A stretch of DNA of 64,000 nucleotides. Origin: Pseudomonas sp. PIC25 (lineage in GTDB: Bacteria > Pseudomonadota > Gammaproteobacteria > Pseudomonadales > Pseudomonadaceae). The stretch spans positions 1 through 64,000 of the forward strand of contig NZ_MUJY01000033.1 of assembly GCF_002286785.1 (NCBI RefSeq), written 5' to 3'. The notes below the pieces were generated by a model. That model was not told the DNA's origin. It ran no database searches and worked only from the letters and a program-made list of their open reading frames with translations. The position numbers and the translations under genes are program-made. Below, in pieces: positions 8,389 through 17,019 of the stretch (position 1 is its first letter; every line of letters starts with the position of its first letter).

Positions 8389-9138
8389 ATGCCCAAGGCG
8401 ATACTGCTCGACATCAGCGGCGTGCTCTACGAAGACGCCCGACCGTTGCCGGGCGCCGTGGAGGCCGTGCGCCACCTGTGCGACAAGGGCTACCCGCTGC
8501 GCCTGGTGACCAACACCTCGCGCCTGACCGCGGCGGAAATCCACCGGCAGCTCAGCGGCATGGGGTTCGGGTTGTCGCCCGGGCAGATTTTCAGCGCGCC
8601 GCAGGCCGCCCGCCGCTATCTGGCGGCGCATGGGTTGCGTCCTTACTGCCTGATCCACCCTAACCTCGAAGAGGAATTCGCCGACCTGCTCGATCTGCCG
8701 GAACCCAATGCGGTGCTGGTCGGCGATGCCGAGTCGCGTTTCGATTACGCCCACCTGGAACGCGCCTTTCACCTGCTGATCGACGGGGCGCCGCTGATCG
8801 CCATGGGGGACAATCGCTATTTCCACAGCCGTGGTGCGCTGCGGCTGGACGCCGGGCCTTTCGTCCGGGCGCTGGAGTATGCAGCGGATACCCAGGCGCT
8901 GGTGCTCGGCAAGCCGTCGGCGGACTTTTTCAACGGCGCCCTGCACGCCCTCGGCGTTGCCCCGCAGGACGCTCTGATGATCGGCGATGACGTCGAGGGC
9001 GACGTCCTGGGCGCGCAAAAGGCCGGGCTCCAGGCTTGCCTGGTACGCACCGGCAAATACCGCGAAGGCGACGAAGCACGGGCACCCGGCGCCGGTCTGG
9101 CCGCCGATCTGGCGGACGCGGTGCGGCGTTACTGTTGA
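8389..9138 (+). CDS. HAD-superfamily (IIA) phosphatase
   Basis: 249 aa from ATG 8389, preceded by GAGGAGG about 8 nt upstream; an ATG at 8356 in frame lacks a site. HAD motif I is DISGVLYED, motif II VTNTSRLT, motif III lysine in GKPSADFF, and motif IV MIGDDVEGDV. The layout with a C2 cap matches the HDHD2/LHPP-like subfamily. The Ser in DISGV replaces the more common second acidic or Gly position but is usual in this subgroup. The substrate is unknown. Confidence 0.88.
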   Translation: MPKAILLDISGVLYEDARPLPGAVEAVRHLCDKGYPLRLVTNTSRLTAAEIHRQLSGMGFGLSPGQIFSAPQAARRYLAAHGLRPYCLIHPNLEEEFADLLDLPEPNAVLVGDAESRFDYAHLERAFHLLIDGAPLIAMGDNRYFHSRGALRLDAGPFVRALEYAADTQALVLGKPSADFFNGALHALGVAPQDALMIGDDVEGDVLGAQKAGLQACLVRTGKYREGDEARAPGAGLAADLADAVRRYC

Positions 9139-9215
9139 AGACCTCGCGACCCGCGGCCGAGAGCGCAGGGTAGGCGCCGTTTTCCGGCAGCGAGAAAAAA
9201 CTTTTCGCTAACCCC

Positions 9216-9243
9216 TTGTGAACCAAAAGTTTTTCGGTACAAT
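9216..9243 (+). promoter_or_regulatory. Sigma-70 promoter of tRNA-Pro
   Basis: -35 TTGTGA (9216-9221), a 16-bp spacer, and -10 TACAAT (9238-9243), followed by a GC-rich discriminator GCGCGCC typical of stringently controlled stable-RNA promoters. The tRNA begins 12 nt later. Confidence 0.8.
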
Positions 9244-9255
9244 GCGCGCCATCTT

Positions 9256-9332
9256 CGGAGCGTAGCGCAGCTTGGTAGCGCGTCTCGTTCGGGACGAGAA
9301 GGTCGCTGGTTCGAATCCAGTCGCTCCGACCA
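9256..9332 (+). tRNA. tRNA-Pro (anticodon CGG)
   Basis: 77 nt including an encoded CCA end. The acceptor stem CGGAGCG pairs with CGCTCCG. The anticodon stem TCTCG/CGAGA encloses loop TTCGGGA with anticodon CGG at 9290-9292, which reads CCG codons, frequent in this GC-rich genome. The T-loop TTCGAAT is canonical. Confidence 0.97.
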
Positions 9333-9373
9333 ACACAGCGTTTCCGGTTGTCCCGCTTGTACCGGAAACCAAC

Positions 9374-9400
9374 AAAAAACCCGCCTTGAGCGGGTTTTTT
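9374..9400 (+). terminator. Rho-independent terminator of tRNA-Pro
   Basis: AACCCGC/GCGGGTT stem (extended by A6/T6) around CTTGA, ending in six T. Confidence 0.92.
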
Positions 9401-9451
9401 CGTTTCTGGGGATTGGCTCGGCCAATTTCGTGCGGCTTCGTGGATTTGATG

Positions 9452-9549
9452 GTTCCCACGCTCCCGCCTGGGCCCCTTGTGGACGCTCAGCGTCCGCTCA
9501 CTGCAACGGACGCAGAGCGTCCGAGGCTGCATTCCCACGCAGTGGGAAC
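9452..9549. repeat. Composite palindromic intergenic repeat
   Basis: The outer arms GTTCCCAC (9452-9459) and GTGGGAAC (9542-9549) are inverted. Inside are two hairpins, GGACGCTCAGCGTCC (9481-9495) and GGACGCAGAGCGTCC (9508-9522), and a third, TTCCCAC-GCA-GTGGGAA. The arrangement resembles a common non-coding Pseudomonas intergenic element. The left half looks partly deleted. Most of the 342-bp gap between the tRNA and the lipoprotein gene is this element plus two terminators. Confidence 0.8.
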
Positions 9550-9626
9550 AATCCGTATTGGGCCGGTTGCAATGATCGGTAGCCCGAATAAGCCCCAGCG
9601 CAATCCGGGAATGGTCTCCGGAAACA

Positions 9627-9652
9627 ACAGGGCCCGCCGAAGCGGGCCCTGT
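9627..9652 (-). terminator. Terminator of the DUF903 lipoprotein gene
   Basis: A perfect 11-bp stem ACAGGGCCCGC/GCGGGCCCTGT with a 4-nt loop lies just after the minus-strand stop. On that strand it runs into TGTTTCC, a short T-rich tail. Confidence 0.75.
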
Positions 9653-9674
9653 TTCAGGTTGGGAAAGAACCGCC

Positions 9675-9896
9675 TCAGAGTTCCTTGACGGTACGTACCT
9701 GGTCCTTGTTGACCCGGGCGCGTTTGCCGTCCAGTTGCTCGAACTCGTAGAAGCCCGACTCTTCGTCGTACTCCGGCTGATCGACGGTCTGAATCTCGCG
9801 GCCGTCATTCAGGGTGATCACTGCCGGCGAGGAGCAGCCAGCCAGTGCGACAAGGCCCAGAGCGACCAGGAACGCGGGAAGGGTCCGTTGAATCAT
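9675..9896 (-). CDS. Small lipoprotein, YgdI/YgdR (DUF903) type
   Basis: 73 aa. The signal sequence MIQRTLPAFLVALGLVALAG ends in a lipobox (L-A-G-C21). The mature part, SSPAVITLNDGREIQTVDQP to RVNKDQVRTVKEL, matches the small SH3-like DUF903 lipoproteins. ATG 9896 has AGGAG about 8 nt before it; the longer frame upstream runs into mobA and is not coding. It is outer-membrane or periplasm anchored, with no known role. Confidence 0.9.
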   Translation of the reverse strand: MIQRTLPAFLVALGLVALAGCSSPAVITLNDGREIQTVDQPEYDEESGFYEFEQLDGKRARVNKDQVRTVKEL

Positions 9897-9961
9897 CACT
9901 ACTCTCCTAGCTAAAAAAGGTACGTCTGTACCGACATCAGACGGAGATCCGCTGCTTAAGT

Positions 9962-10570
9962 TCAGTGATCGGCGGCCATCCCGCCATCCTCGGAAAGCAA
10001 ATCCGGCGTGTTGAGGTTGGCCAGGCGCGGGTCGTCCACCGCGCAATCCAGGGCCTGGGCGCCCAAGGCAAAAAAGATGTGGCGCGGGCTGCGCTCGCCT
10101 TTTTGCCAGGCCTGTTCGAGGGCATCGGCGAGAATTTTCGGCACCACGCAGAACAGCGGCTCCCACTGCTCGCCACGGCGCAGCATCAGTGGACGCCCAG
10201 GGTGTGCGGCCGCAGCACGACGGAGGGCGAGCAGCAAGCCGGCATCCACCTTCGGCGCATCGCAGGGCAGCACCAGTAGCGTGTCGTGCCGCGTTGCCTC
10301 CAGTCCGGCACGGATGCCGGCGAGCGGGCCGGGGAAACCCTCTTCGGCATCCGTCACCAGGCGGTCGGCATAGACGGCATAACGGGCTTGGTTGCGGTTG
10401 CAGGAAATGATCAGATCATCGGTGAGCGGCCGCACCACACGGTGCAGGTGAGCGATGAGCGGTTCGCCGTGCCACTCCAGCAGGCCCTTGTCGCGGCCCC
10501 CCATGCGTTGCCCGCGACCGCCAGCGAGCAGCAGCACGGAGCAGGGGGGCAGGGCGGTCGAGTCGGTCAT
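9962..10570 (-). CDS. mobA: Molybdenum cofactor guanylyltransferase MobA
   Basis: 202 aa from ATG 10570. The nucleotide-binding signature [20 protein letters not shown] is diagnostic, with the downstream LPCDAPKVD metal and nucleotide site. It joins GMP from GTP to molybdopterin to make the bis-MGD cofactor, in the cytoplasm. It is divergent from moaB-moeA across 67 bp that contains a TATAAC -10-like box, so the cofactor genes are grouped back to back. Confidence 0.95.
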   Translation of the reverse strand: MTDSTALPPCSVLLLAGGRGQRMGGRDKGLLEWHGEPLIAHLHRVVRPLTDDLIISCNRNQARYAVYADRLVTDAEEGFPGPLAGIRAGLEATRHDTLLVLPCDAPKVDAGLLLALRRAAAAHPGRPLMLRRGEQWEPLFCVVPKILADALEQAWQKGERSPRHIFFALGAQALDCAVDDPRLANLNTPDLLSEDGGMAADH

Positions 10571-10637
10571 GGGCGGCGCTCCAGTCGGGGGCTGTGATAT
10601 AACACCGGTCTGCCTCCCCCACAACCGGATCGAGCCT

Positions 10638-11177
10638 ATGAACCACAAGGCTGAAGCGGCATTCGTCCCGCTGAACATCGCCGTCCTGACCGTCAGCGAC
10701 ACCCGTACCCTGGAAACCGATACCTCGGGTCAACTCTTCGTCGACCGCCTCACTGCTGCCGGCCACAACCTTGCTGCGCGGGTGCTGCTGAAGGACGACC
10801 TCTACAAAATCCGCGCCCAGGTCGCCACCTGGATCGCCGACGAAACCGTGCAGGTGGTGTTGATCACCGGCGGCACCGGCTTCACCGGCCGCGATAGCAC
10901 GCCGGAAGCCGTGAGCTGCCTGCTGGACAAGACCGTCGATGGCTTCGGCGAGCTGTTCCGGCAGATTTCCGTGGCCGACATCGGTACTTCCACCGTGCAG
11001 TCCCGTGCCCTGGCCGGCCTTTCCAATGGCACCCTGGTGTGCTGCCTGCCTGGCTCCACCAATGCCTGCCGTACTGCCTGGGATGGCATTCTTGCCGAGC
11101 AACTGGACGCCCGTCACCGCCCGTGCAATTTCGTCCCGCATCTGAAACAGGCGGCGCCTTGCGAGAGCCGCGGATGA
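10638..11177 (+). CDS. moaB: Molybdopterin biosynthesis protein MoaB/MogA family
   Basis: 179 aa. Starts [20 protein letters not shown] and carries the molybdopterin-binding loop [17 protein letters not shown]. The family adenylylates molybdopterin before metal insertion. Its TGA overlaps the moeA ATG (ATGA at 11174-11177), so the two are translationally coupled. Confidence 0.94.
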   Translation: MNHKAEAAFVPLNIAVLTVSDTRTLETDTSGQLFVDRLTAAGHNLAARVLLKDDLYKIRAQVATWIADETVQVVLITGGTGFTGRDSTPEAVSCLLDKTVDGFGELFRQISVADIGTSTVQSRALAGLSNGTLVCCLPGSTNACRTAWDGILAEQLDARHRPCNFVPHLKQAAPCESRG

Positions 11178-12388
11178 GCGGCTGCTGCGACAAGCCCGGC
11201 CTGCTGCCGGTCGAAACGGCGCTGGAGCGCCTCCTGGCGCTGGCCGAGTCGGCGCCGATCCGGGAGACCGAGCGCCTGCCGCTGGCGGCCGCCGAAGGCC
11301 GGGTGTTGGCCGAACCGTTGGTCGCCGGGCTGGACCTGCCGCCCTGGCCGAACAGCGCCATGGACGGCTACGCCCTGCGTCAGGCCGATGCCGGCGAGGC
11401 GTTGCCGGTAAGCCAGCGTATCTTCGCCGGGCAGGCACCCGAGCCGCTGCAAGCGGGCACCTGCGCGCGCATCTTTACCGGCGCCCCGTTGCCGGCGGGC
11501 GCGGACTGCGTGGAGATGCAGGAGAACGTCGAGGTCCTGGCCGACGGCCGGGTGCGTTTTCTCGAGGCCATCCGCGCCGGCCAGCATGTTCGCCCGCAGG
11601 GTCAGGAGACCCGGCGCGGCGAGACGGTGCTGGATACCGGTACCCGGCTGGGGCCGATCGAGTTGGGCCTGGCCGCCTCCCTCGGCGCGGCCGAACTGAC
11701 GGTTCGCCGTCGCCCGCGCGTGGCGCTGTTGTCCACTGGGGACGAGCTGGTCGAGCCCGGCCAGCCGCTCGGGCCGGGACAAATCTACAACAGCAACCGC
11801 CGCCTGCTCGCCAGTTGGCTCCAGCGCCTGGGGTGCGAAGTGGTGGACGGTGGCATCCTGCCGGACGATCTCGACCGTACCCGTACTTGTCTGGGTGAGC
11901 TGGCCGATGTCGATCTGTTGCTGTCCACCGGCGGCGTGTCAGTGGGGGAGGCGGACTTCCTCGGTCAGGTTCTGCGCGAGGCCGGCGAGCTGGCGCTGTG
12001 GAAGCTGGCGATCAAGCCGGGCAAACCGCTGACCTGTGGGCATTACCGGGGTGTGCCGGTGATCGGCCTGCCGGGCAACCCGGCCTCGACCCTGGTGACC
12101 TTCGCCCTGCTGACCCGCCCGTACCTGTTGCGTCGCCTGGGTTGTGCCGAGGTCACACCGCTGCGTTTCAGCGTGCCTGCCGGCTTCACCTGGACGAAGC
12201 CGGGCAACCGCCGCGAATACCTGCGCGCGCGGCTGGAGAACGGTCGTGCGGTGATCTACGCCAACCAGAGCTCCGGGGTACTGCGCAGCGTCGCCTGGGC
12301 CGATGGCTTGGTGGAGGTGCACGAAGGCGCGACCCTGGCCGAGGGCGATGCGGTGACGTTCATTCCGTTGAGCGAGGTGTTGGCTTAA
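11174..12388 (+). CDS. moeA: Molybdopterin molybdenumtransferase MoeA
   Basis: 404 aa. The N-terminal substrate loop PPWPNSAMDGYALR, the central MoCF domain STGDELVEPG...IYNSNRRLL and STGGVSVGEADF, and the IKPGKPL and GLPGNPAS motifs are all present in order. It inserts molybdate into adenylylated molybdopterin in the cytoplasm. Start chosen at ATG 11174, which overlaps the moaB stop; the frame is open upstream but lies inside moaB. Confidence 0.95.
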   Translation: MSGCCDKPGLLPVETALERLLALAESAPIRETERLPLAAAEGRVLAEPLVAGLDLPPWPNSAMDGYALRQADAGEALPVSQRIFAGQAPEPLQAGTCARIFTGAPLPAGADCVEMQENVEVLADGRVRFLEAIRAGQHVRPQGQETRRGETVLDTGTRLGPIELGLAASLGAAELTVRRRPRVALLSTGDELVEPGQPLGPGQIYNSNRRLLASWLQRLGCEVVDGGILPDDLDRTRTCLGELADVDLLLSTGGVSVGEADFLGQVLREAGELALWKLAIKPGKPLTCGHYRGVPVIGLPGNPASTLVTFALLTRPYLLRRLGCAEVTPLRFSVPAGFTWTKPGNRREYLRARLENGRAVIYANQSSGVLRSVAWADGLVEVHEGATLAEGDAVTFIPLSEVLA

Positions 12389-12442
12389 GTCCCAGGCAAT
12401 GGCGGAGCGGGCTGGGGTTGGGATGCTCGGCGATGGTTCGTC

Positions 12443-12465
12443 GGGCGAATAAATTCTCCCCTACG
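12443..12465 (-). repeat. Short dyad repeat (GTAGGGG family)
   Basis: On the minus strand it reads CGTAGGGGAGAATTTATTCG followed by CCC. The pattern matches the copy at 30822-30847 and more distantly 16947-16969. It lies in the moeA/AraC convergent gap. Confidence 0.6.
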
Positions 12466-12487
12466 CGGAATGAGTGCGAGAGATCGT

Positions 12488-12516
12488 CCCGGATTGCGCT
12501 TCGCTTATCCGGGCTA
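12488..12516. repeat. REP-like palindrome, copy 1
   Basis: CCCGGAT and ATCCGGG form a 7-bp stem around TGCGCTTCGCTT, followed by GCTA. Copy 2 at 16860-16889 has the same order with a few changes. Confidence 0.75.
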
Positions 12517-12524
12517 AGGGCTCG

Positions 12525-13547
12525 CTACGAAGTCCGGCGGCTTTCGCGGAATTCCCCGGGCGTCATGCCGGTCCAGCCCTTGAAGCTGCGGTGGAACGAG
12601 CGGGGTTCGGTGAAGCCCAGGTAGTGGGCGATGTCCTGGATCGGCAGGTCGCTGCGCAGCAGGTAGTGCTCGGCCAGTTCCTGGCGTAGCCGGTCGAGGA
12701 TTTCCTGGTAGCTGGTCCCGGCCTGTTGCAGGTGACGTTGCAGGGTCCGCACGGTCATGGCGAACCGTTCGGCGACGCGCTCCTTGCGCGGCAGACCGTC
12801 CTTCAGCAGCAGGCGCAGGGCGTTCTTTACCCGTAGCGGCAGCGGTTCGTCGTCATCCAGCCCTGCCATCAGCGTCAGGGCATGTTCTTCCAGGGTGCGC
12901 AGCAGGTTGGCGTCGGCCTGGCGCAGCGGAATCCCCAGGTACTCCAGTGGCACCAGCAGGGCATTGCAGCTCTGCTCGAATTTCACCGGGCATCCGAAGA
13001 CCGCCTCGTACTCCGCGAGTGGCGCGGGCTCCGGCCGCGCGTGTTCGAACCAGACCTCCCGCGGGGAGCGTTCCATGTCGGCGATCCAACGGGCATAGAG
13101 CAGCCAGGATGCGAGCACGTTCTCCACCATATGCCGGCGAATTTCCGCAGGCTGGTGGCGGCACGTCCAGATCAGCCGCACATGATCGCCGGCGGCCTCC
13201 ACCCGGCTGACGCCCATGTCGCCCACCAGCTTTTCGTAAGGGACGATGCGGCTCATGGCCTCGCCCAGAGTGGCGCAATTCATCGTGATGTAGCCGAGCA
13301 CGCTCCAGGAGCCGGGCTGGACGAAGCGTGCCGCGTGCAGGCCGAACAGCGGGTCGCCGGAGGCGCCGAGCAGGTGGCCGAGAAGCCTTTCATGGGCCTC
13401 TCCCGACACACGTCGGCTGTTATCGGCGAGGTCGGTGGCGCTGAGGCCGGCAGCGGTGAGCGCGGCGTCCTGGTCGAGGCCGAGGTGTTCGGCCAGACGC
13501 AGGTACTTGAGCAGGGCGGGAACCGAGGTGTGGCCGAGGCTGTGCAT
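12525..13547 (-). CDS. AraC-family transcriptional regulator
   Basis: 340 aa. The N-terminal ~200 residues are of the arabinose-binding-like type found in OruR/ArgR-like Pseudomonas regulators. The C-terminal double helix-turn-helix spans about 240-335, with RVAERFAMTVRTLQRHLQQ and IQDIAHYLGFTEPRSFHRSF as the two recognition units. It is divergent from the FAD-oxidase / GlpD-like genes across 113 bp, so it likely controls that module. Its inducer is unknown. No strong ribosome site precedes ATG 13547. Confidence 0.9.
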   Translation of the reverse strand: MHSLGHTSVPALLKYLRLAEHLGLDQDAALTAAGLSATDLADNSRRVSGEAHERLLGHLLGASGDPLFGLHAARFVQPGSWSVLGYITMNCATLGEAMSRIVPYEKLVGDMGVSRVEAAGDHVRLIWTCRHQPAEIRRHMVENVLASWLLYARWIADMERSPREVWFEHARPEPAPLAEYEAVFGCPVKFEQSCNALLVPLEYLGIPLRQADANLLRTLEEHALTLMAGLDDDEPLPLRVKNALRLLLKDGLPRKERVAERFAMTVRTLQRHLQQAGTSYQEILDRLRQELAEHYLLRSDLPIQDIAHYLGFTEPRSFHRSFKGWTGMTPGEFRESRRTS

Positions 13548-13660
13548 GCGGTCGTTCTTGTTGTCGTGATTGGCGACTCGGGCTGGCCCGATCCGACAGT
13601 GACGGTGGCCATTGGCCGATTACTATGCAGGCCATCAGGTTTCCGGACAAGGAGTGAGGC

Positions 13661-15265
13661 ATGCGACGCTGGAACGGCTGGGGCGACGAGGCGACGGTGG
13701 TCGAGCTGCCGCCAGGCGGCGCGGATTTTCTCGCCGTGCGGATCGGCAGTGGGCGACCCCTGCCGGACGCCAGTCTGGAGAGTGTGCTGGCGCGTGTGCC
13801 GGCTTCGCGCCTGGAGGCTCATCCGCTGATCACCACCCGCGCCGAGGACCGGGTGCGCCACGCGCGCGGGCAGAGCCTGCCGGACTGGCTGGCGATGCGC
13901 GAAGGCGACTTCGGTGTGTTCCCGGATGGGGTCGCCTACCCGGAGAGCGCCGAGGACATCCGCAAGCTGCTGGCCTGGGCCGAGCATCAGGATCTGGTCC
14001 TGATCCCTTACGGCGGCGGCACCTCGGTGGCAGGGCACATCAACCCCGAAACCTCGACCCGGCCGGTGGTCACCCTTTCTCTGGAGCGGATGAACCGGCT
14101 GCTGGAACTGGACGAAGAGAGCCGGATCGCCCGTTTTGGTCCGGGTGCCAATGGCCCGCAGGTGGAGAGCCAGTTGCGTGCCCGTGGTTTTACCCTCGGG
14201 CATTTCCCGCAGTCCTGGGAGCTGTCCACCCTCGGCGGCTGGGTGGCCAGTCGTTCCAGCGGTCAGCAGTCCCTGCGCTACGGGCGGATCGAGCAGCTGT
14301 TCGCTGGCGGGATACTGGAAACCTTCGCCGGTCCGCTGGAGATTCCCACCTTTCCGGCCTCGGCGGCCGGCCCCGACCTGCGCGAGCTGGTGTTGGGCTC
14401 GGAAGGGCGTTTCGGAGTGATCTCCGAGGTTCGTGTGCGGGTTTCGCGCCTGGCCGAGCGGGAGGCGTTCTACGGGGTGTTCCTGCCGGACTGGTCGCAT
14501 GCGCTGCAAGCTGTGCGCAACCTGGCCCAGGAGCGGGTGTCGCTGTCCATGCTGCGCTTGTCCAACGCGCTGGAGACCGAAACCCAACTGGCCCTGGCCG
14601 GGCATCCCGGCCGTATCGCCCTGTTGGAAAAGTACCTGGGCTGGCGCGGCGCGGGCATCGGCAAATGCCTGCTGACCTTCGGCGTCACCGGCAGCCGCGT
14701 GCAGACGGCCAATGCTCTAAAGCAGGCGCGGCAGTTGCTGAAAGCGTTCGGCGGAGTGTTCACCGGCACCCTGCTCGGCGCGAAGTGGGCCGAGGGTCGT
14801 TTCCGCTTCCCGTACCTGCGTGAAAGCCTGTGGCAGGCGGGCTACGCAGTGGACACCCTGGAGACGGCCACCGACTGGTCGAACGTCGATGCGCTGTTGC
14901 ACAAGGTCGAACGCAGCCTGAACGAAGCCTTGGCGGCGGAGGGCGAGCGGGTTCACGTGTTCACCCACCTTTCCCATGTCTATGGCGAGGGTTCCAGCCT
15001 CTACACCACTTATGTGTTCCGCCCGGCGGCCAGCTACGCCGAGACCCACGAGCGTTGGCGCCGGCTCAAGCAGGCAGCCAGCCGGACCATCGTGGAAAAC
15101 CGCGGCACCATCAGCCACCAGCATGGCGTCGGCCGCGATCACGCGCCCTATCTACCGATGGAAAAGGGGCCGCTGGGAATGGCGGCGTTGCAGGCGCTGG
15201 CGGTGCATTTCGATCCGCAGCGCCGGCTTAACCCCGGTGCGTTGCTGCAAGACGGCGACGCATGA
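13661..15265 (+). CDS. FAD-linked oxidase, alkyl-DHAP synthase-like
   Basis: 534 aa. A PCMH-type FAD-binding domain (about residues 90-275) includes PESAEDIRKLLAWAEHQDLVLIPYGGGTSVAGH; the PYGGGTSV loop binds FAD pyrophosphate. The C-terminal oxidase domain holds the HQHGVGRDH histidine cluster seen in alkyldihydroxyacetonephosphate synthase. In that family the enzyme makes an ether bond or oxidises a hydroxy-acid; which applies here is unknown. AAGGAG precedes the ATG. The TGA overlaps the ATG of the GlpD-like gene (ATGA at 15262-15265), so their products are probably made together. Confidence 0.88.
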   Translation: MRRWNGWGDEATVVELPPGGADFLAVRIGSGRPLPDASLESVLARVPASRLEAHPLITTRAEDRVRHARGQSLPDWLAMREGDFGVFPDGVAYPESAEDIRKLLAWAEHQDLVLIPYGGGTSVAGHINPETSTRPVVTLSLERMNRLLELDEESRIARFGPGANGPQVESQLRARGFTLGHFPQSWELSTLGGWVASRSSGQQSLRYGRIEQLFAGGILETFAGPLEIPTFPASAAGPDLRELVLGSEGRFGVISEVRVRVSRLAEREAFYGVFLPDWSHALQAVRNLAQERVSLSMLRLSNALETETQLALAGHPGRIALLEKYLGWRGAGIGKCLLTFGVTGSRVQTANALKQARQLLKAFGGVFTGTLLGAKWAEGRFRFPYLRESLWQAGYAVDTLETATDWSNVDALLHKVERSLNEALAAEGERVHVFTHLSHVYGEGSSLYTTYVFRPAASYAETHERWRRLKQAASRTIVENRGTISHQHGVGRDHAPYLPMEKGPLGMAALQALAVHFDPQRRLNPGALLQDGDA

Positions 15266-16857
15266 ACGCCTGGAATGCGGCCTGGCGAGACGCGGCCCTG
15301 CCCGAGCTGGCCGCCTGCGAATGGGACTTGCTGGTGATCGGCGGCGGCATCACCGGTGCCGGCATTCTCCGCGAGGCGGCCCGGCGCGGCTGGCGCTGCC
15401 TGCTGCTGGAGCAGCGCGATTTCGCCTGGGGCACTTCCAGCCGCTCGTCAAAGATGGTGCACGGCGGGTTGCGCTACATCGCCAAGGGCCAGTTTCGTCT
15501 CAGCCGCGCTTCGGTGCGCGAGCGCGAGCGCCTGCTGCACGAGGCGCCGGGGCTGGTAGAACCGTTGAGCTTCCTGATGGCGCATTACCGGGGCGGTTTT
15601 CCCGGACCCAGGCTGTTCGGTGGGTTGCTGGCGCTGTACGACGCCTTGGCCGGCAAGCGCAACCATCTCTATTACCCGCTGCAACAGCTCCGGTATTTGG
15701 CGCCGGGATTGAGGGAAGAGGGGCTGCTCGGCGGCACGCGCTTTTTCGATGCGGTGACCGATGACGCCCGGCTGGTTCTGCGTGTGCTCGGCGAGGCACG
15801 GGCCGCGGGTGGTGAGGCGCTGAACGGTGTCCGGGTAGTGACGTTGCACCGCGAGGAGGGTCGGGTCTGCGGGCTGCTCGCCGAAGACCGCGAAAGCGGC
15901 CGCTGCTTCGCCTTCCGGGCGAAGGCGGTGGCCCAGGCCACTGGCGCCTGGTGCGAGCGACTGCGCCCGTCGGCCGACGGCACGCGCATTCGTCCGCTGC
16001 GTGGCAGTCACCTGCTGTTGCCGGGGTGGCGGCTACCGCTGGCCCATGCCTTCAGCTTCATGCACGCCGCGGATGGCCGGCCGGTGTTCGCCTTTCCCTG
16101 GGAAGGGGCTACGGTGATCGGAACCACCGATCTCGATCATGATGAGGATCTGGATAGCGAAGCGCGCATCACCCCGGCGGAGGTGGATTACCTGCTGGCT
16201 GCCTGTGCCCAGGAATTTCCGTCCGCGAACATCGGGCGGGATGACGTGCTGTCGACCTGGGCCGGTGTGCGTCCCGTGGTCAGCGACGGCGATCTGAACC
16301 GCACGCCCCCGGCGGAAAATCGCGAGCATGCGCTGTGGGTGGAGCCCGGCCATGTGACCCTGGCCGGCGGCAAGTTGACCACCTTCCGCCTGCTGGCGCT
16401 GGATGTGTTGCGGGCTTGCGCGCCGTTCGTGGGGCGAGCGGTGGCGGAGGATAACGGGCCGGTATTCGGCCCGGTGCCGCCAGTGGATGTGCCCATGCTG
16501 TCTCCGGCCTTGCGCGCGCGACTGGTGGGGCGCTACGGATGGGAGATGCCGGCTTTGCTCCGGTTGATCGAGGCCCTTGGCACCGAGCGGGTGGGGACGA
16601 CTGAGACGCTGTGGGCCGAGTTGGCCTTAGCCTGCGAGCGGGAGATGGTGCTGCATCTGGATGATCTGCTGCTGCGCCGCACCCGCGTCGGGCTGCTGCT
16701 GGCCAACGGTGCCGCCGCCGAGTTGCCGCGCGTACGCGCCCTGTGCCAAGCGCGGCTGGGCTGGGACGATGCGCGTTGGCGGGTTGAGGAAGAGGCGTAT
16801 CGGGCGCTGTGGCGGAGGTGCTACAGCCTGCCGGACGGCGAGGGACCGTCGTCTTGA
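15262..16857 (+). CDS. FAD-dependent glycerol-3-phosphate dehydrogenase (GlpD-like)
   Basis: 531 aa, the GlpD length. The N-terminal dinucleotide fold is LLVIGGGITGAGILREAARRG, followed by SSRSSKMVHGGLRYI, the FAD loop of GlpD. Later motifs include WEGATVIGTTDLDHD and STWAGVRPVVSD. It would oxidise a glycerol-3-phosphate-like substrate and pass electrons to quinone at the inner membrane. It is translationally coupled to the upstream FAD oxidase and followed by an FGGY kinase. It is probably a second, specialised GlpD rather than the housekeeping enzyme of a glp operon, because glpF and glpK-type genes are not around it. Confidence 0.88.
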   Translation: MNAWNAAWRDAALPELAACEWDLLVIGGGITGAGILREAARRGWRCLLLEQRDFAWGTSSRSSKMVHGGLRYIAKGQFRLSRASVRERERLLHEAPGLVEPLSFLMAHYRGGFPGPRLFGGLLALYDALAGKRNHLYYPLQQLRYLAPGLREEGLLGGTRFFDAVTDDARLVLRVLGEARAAGGEALNGVRVVTLHREEGRVCGLLAEDRESGRCFAFRAKAVAQATGAWCERLRPSADGTRIRPLRGSHLLLPGWRLPLAHAFSFMHAADGRPVFAFPWEGATVIGTTDLDHDEDLDSEARITPAEVDYLLAACAQEFPSANIGRDDVLSTWAGVRPVVSDGDLNRTPPAENREHALWVEPGHVTLAGGKLTTFRLLALDVLRACAPFVGRAVAEDNGPVFGPVPPVDVPMLSPALRARLVGRYGWEMPALLRLIEALGTERVGTTETLWAELALACEREMVLHLDDLLLRRTRVGLLLANGAAAELPRVRALCQARLGWDDARWRVEEEAYRALWRRCYSLPDGEGPSS

Positions 16858-16859
16858 TT

Positions 16860-16889
16860 CCCGGATGGCGCTGCGCTTAGCCCGGGCTA
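16860..16889. repeat. REP-like palindrome, copy 2
   Basis: CCCGGATGGCGCTGCGCTTA then GCCCGGGCTA. Same layout as 12488-12516. Confidence 0.75.
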
Positions 16890-16946
16890 CGGGAGACGGA
16901 TGGCTCGTGGGGGCTGTTCTGCAAAGCTTACGCGCTGCCCGAATTG

Positions 16947-16969
16947 GCGAGCAGAGCCCGCTCCTACAG
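16947..16969 (-). repeat. Short dyad repeat (CTGTAGGAGCGGGC type)
   Basis: Minus strand reads CTGTAGGAGCGGGCTCTGCT then CGC, a familiar Pseudomonas intergenic repeat. It is adjacent to REP-like copy 2. Confidence 0.65.
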
Positions 16970-17019
16970 GTAACGGGTACCTGATTCATCCTTGATTTGA
17001 ATGACGAAAGGGATTGGTC

